Positions 13,329 through 14,584 of a stretch of DNA of 14,584 nucleotides are shown piece after piece (the first letter of the stretch is position 1; each line of letters starts with the position of its first letter). A program made the translations under genes and the position numbers. The notes under the pieces were generated by a model, which had not been told where the DNA came from, searched no databases, and saw only the letters and a program-made list of their open reading frames with translations. This DNA is from an uncultured Phascolarctobacterium sp. (GTDB taxonomy: Bacteria; Bacillota; Negativicutes; Acidaminococcales; Acidaminococcaceae): positions 1-14,584 of the forward strand of contig USBV01000025.1 of the NCBI GenBank assembly GCA_900553055.1. The letters are read 5' to 3'.

Positions 13329-14348
13329 ATGAAAAGGCGTGATTTTCTTAAGCTGGCTGGCTTAACCTCGGCGGTCGTAGCTACAGGAGGTTTAATGAAT
13401 ATGGATAAACTTTTAGCACAAGCACCAGTAGTTGGTAGCACAAAGTTAGAGACAGGAATGCAGTTTGTTGGTTCCCATGCCAAGGTATACTTTACCAAAA
13501 AAATTGATGCAAAGCATTTAATTATGCTCTATAATTTGATTAACGAGAGTATTTATGGCAAGGTGGCGATTAAGCTTCACACAGGCGAAAAGCATGGACC
13601 CAATATTCTGCCGAGAGACATGGTACAGGCACTGCAGGCTCAGATTCCTAACAGCACGATCGTGGAAACCAATACTCTTTACCAAGGTGACCGTTATACA
13701 ACGGAAGGGCATTTAGAAACCTTAAAGGTTAATGGTTGGACATTTTGCCCAGTGGATATAATGGATGCTGATGGTACTGTAGAGTTGCCCGTGCGAGGAG
13801 GAAAGCATTTTAAGACTGTGTCCATGGGTAAAAACATAGTAAATTATGATTCCATGCTTGTTTTGACACATTTTAAGGGCCATGCTATGGGTGGCTTTGG
13901 TGGATCTATGAAAAATATAGCAATTGGCTGTGCAGATGGACGTATTGGTAAGGCACAGGTTCATGGTGTGGATAAGGATAATTTGCCTGCGGATTGGAAT
14001 GCTTGGCCGGCTAAAGAAGCTTTAATGGAAAACATGGCAGAATCTGCTAAAGCTACCATTGATTATTTTGGCAAGCATATCGTTTATATTAATGTACTAA
14101 GGCGTATGTCTGTGGATTGTGATTGTGCTGGAGTTATCGCTGCTGAACCAACTATTCCCGATATCGGCATTCTGGCTTCTACAGATATTCTGGCCATTGA
14201 CCAAGCGTCTGTAGATTTGGTTTATGCTGAAATGAATAATATGGATTTGGTAGAGCGTATTGAATCACGTCATGGCTTGCATCAGTTGACAGCTATGCGT
14301 GAGCTAAAAATGGGCAACGATAAGTATGAGCTGATTTCTGTTGACTAA
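13329..14348 (+). CDS. Tat-exported DUF362-domain protein
   Basis: A 339-residue protein that opens with a twin-arginine signal (MKRRDFLKLAGLTSAVVATGG, likely cut near LAQA, residue 32). The rest is one DUF362 domain, recognisable from MLVLTHFKGHAMGGFGGSMKNIAIGCADGRIGK (176-208), VDCDCAG (262-268) and DIGILASTDILAIDQASVDLV (278-298). DUF362 proteins are uncharacterised and often linked to Fe-S proteins; the conserved Cys residues at 200, 264 and 266 may bind a cluster, which would explain folded export by Tat. ATG 13329 was chosen because the ribosome site AGGAGG ends 11 nt upstream, whereas ATG 13320 is only 2 nt away. It has its own MerR-type promoter directly after tatC and a terminator after it. 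Confidence 0.88.
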   Translation: MKRRDFLKLAGLTSAVVATGGLMNMDKLLAQAPVVGSTKLETGMQFVGSHAKVYFTKKIDAKHLIMLYNLINESIYGKVAIKLHTGEKHGPNILPRDMVQALQAQIPNSTIVETNTLYQGDRYTTEGHLETLKVNGWTFCPVDIMDADGTVELPVRGGKHFKTVSMGKNIVNYDSMLVLTHFKGHAMGGFGGSMKNIAIGCADGRIGKAQVHGVDKDNLPADWNAWPAKEALMENMAESAKATIDYFGKHIVYINVLRRMSVDCDCAGVIAAEPTIPDIGILASTDILAIDQASVDLVYAEMNNMDLVERIESRHGLHQLTAMRELKMGNDKYELISVD

Positions 14349-14359
14349 TTCGGTAGAAG

Positions 14360-14394
14360 AAGAGCTGAAGCAATGTGTGCAGCAGCTCTTTTTT
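14360..14394 (+). terminator. Rho-independent terminator after the DUF362 gene
   Basis: AAGAGCTG (14360-14367) pairs with CAGCTCTT (14383-14390), then a run of T residues. Confidence 0.92.
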
Positions 14395-14404
14395 GCTGTA
14401 TAAT
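14376..14404 (+). promoter_or_regulatory. Possible promoter of the last gene
   Basis: A perfect TATAAT (14399-14404) lies 40 bp before the last gene. The -35 at 17 bp (TGTGCA, 14376-14381) is poor and overlaps the terminator stem. Confidence 0.35.
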
Positions 14405-14443
14405 AGCTTATGAGGACGAAAATATTAGATTGATAGGTGCATA

Positions 14444-14584
14444 ATGAATAAAAAAATAATTTTTCTAATTATAGGCTGCATGGCCCTGTTTTTGGCAGGC
14501 TGTGGCAGTGTGCAGCAGGATGCCAAGGGTAGCGATAGCTCCATCGGCGTGAGCTACGGGCAGTATGTCACCGCCGGACAGTAT
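14444..14584 (+). CDS. Lipoprotein, N-terminal part (cut by window edge)
   Basis: From ATG 14444 the frame stays open for 47 codons to the edge. It begins with MNKKIIFLIIGCMALFLAGC, a signal peptide with a clear lipobox LAGC (C20), followed by a Ser/Gln/Asp-rich linker. AGGTG lies 4 nt upstream. The mature domain is outside the window, so no function can be given. It follows a strong terminator and probably belongs to a separate unit. Confidence 0.75.
   Translation, partial: MNKKIIFLIIGCMALFLAGCGSVQQDAKGSDSSIGVSYGQYVTAGQY

Noticed and set aside
13385..13403. AGGAGG followed by in-frame ATGs inside the DUF362 gene
   Set aside because: It falls inside the twin-arginine signal peptide, before the likely cleavage site, where Gly-Gly codons create the pattern. 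It is not evidence for a second start.
1..14584. Mobile elements, CRISPR arrays, tRNA or rRNA genes
   Set aside because: No transposase or integrase motifs, terminal repeats, spaced repeat arrays, or tRNA/rRNA-like sequences were seen.

Overview
The window is a stretch of low-to-medium GC bacterial chromosome in which every convincing gene lies on the + strand. Gene content (RsmA, RmuC, TrmB-type regulator, DapDC-like decarboxylase, LarE, minimal TatA/TatC) and the strong Shine-Dalgarno sites fit an anaerobic Firmicute. The short membrane-anchor ORF before rsmA and the overall protein style suggest the Negativicutes (Phascolarctobacterium/Acidaminococcus relatives). That placement is an inference from protein style, not a database result.

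Region 1 (1-5266) is mostly housekeeping: the 3' end of a YbaK/EbsC-type Cys-tRNA(Pro) deacylase with a terminator; an AT-rich gap with a palindrome, a good promoter and a folded 5' leader; a 62-residue signal-anchor ORF that looks like the stump of a larger cell-wall protein gene; rsmA (ksgA); rmuC; and a TrmB-family regulator followed 5 bp later by a diaminopimelate-decarboxylase-like gene. Intrinsic terminators and sigma-A type promoters separate these units.

Region 2 (5370-14350) is an accessory redox block. It holds larE, an AdhR/NmlR-like MerR regulator, an exported alpha/beta hydrolase, a LysR regulator, an exported double-domain carboxymuconolactone decarboxylase (CMD) protein, an exported cupin, a Tat-signal flavodoxin, a NapH-like membrane ferredoxin, a Cys-rich 78-residue membrane peptide, tatA, tatC and a Tat-signal DUF362 protein. 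Five promoters here share the layout CTTGACTT, an ACT-containing right half, and a -10 hexamer exactly 19 bp after the -35. That is the stretched spacing typical of MerR-activated promoters. They lie before larE (weakest), merR, the hydrolase, the flavodoxin operon and the DUF362 gene, which suggests one MerR regulon.

How the block may work (inference): an aldehyde- or electrophile-sensing MerR protein (it has a Cys at residue 52, as in Bacillus AdhR) switches on a set of proteins acting outside the membrane. The NapH-like protein could pass electrons across the membrane to an exported FMN flavodoxin, and the CMD, cupin and hydrolase proteins would act on small carbonyl or quinone-like compounds. 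The Tat translocase that exports the folded flavodoxin and DUF362 protein is encoded in the same operon as the flavodoxin. Relatives of the CMD, cupin and flavodoxin genes are commonly found together as cytosolic enzymes, so an exported version with its own Tat system is the most interesting thing in the window. The right edge cuts the start of an unrelated lipoprotein gene.
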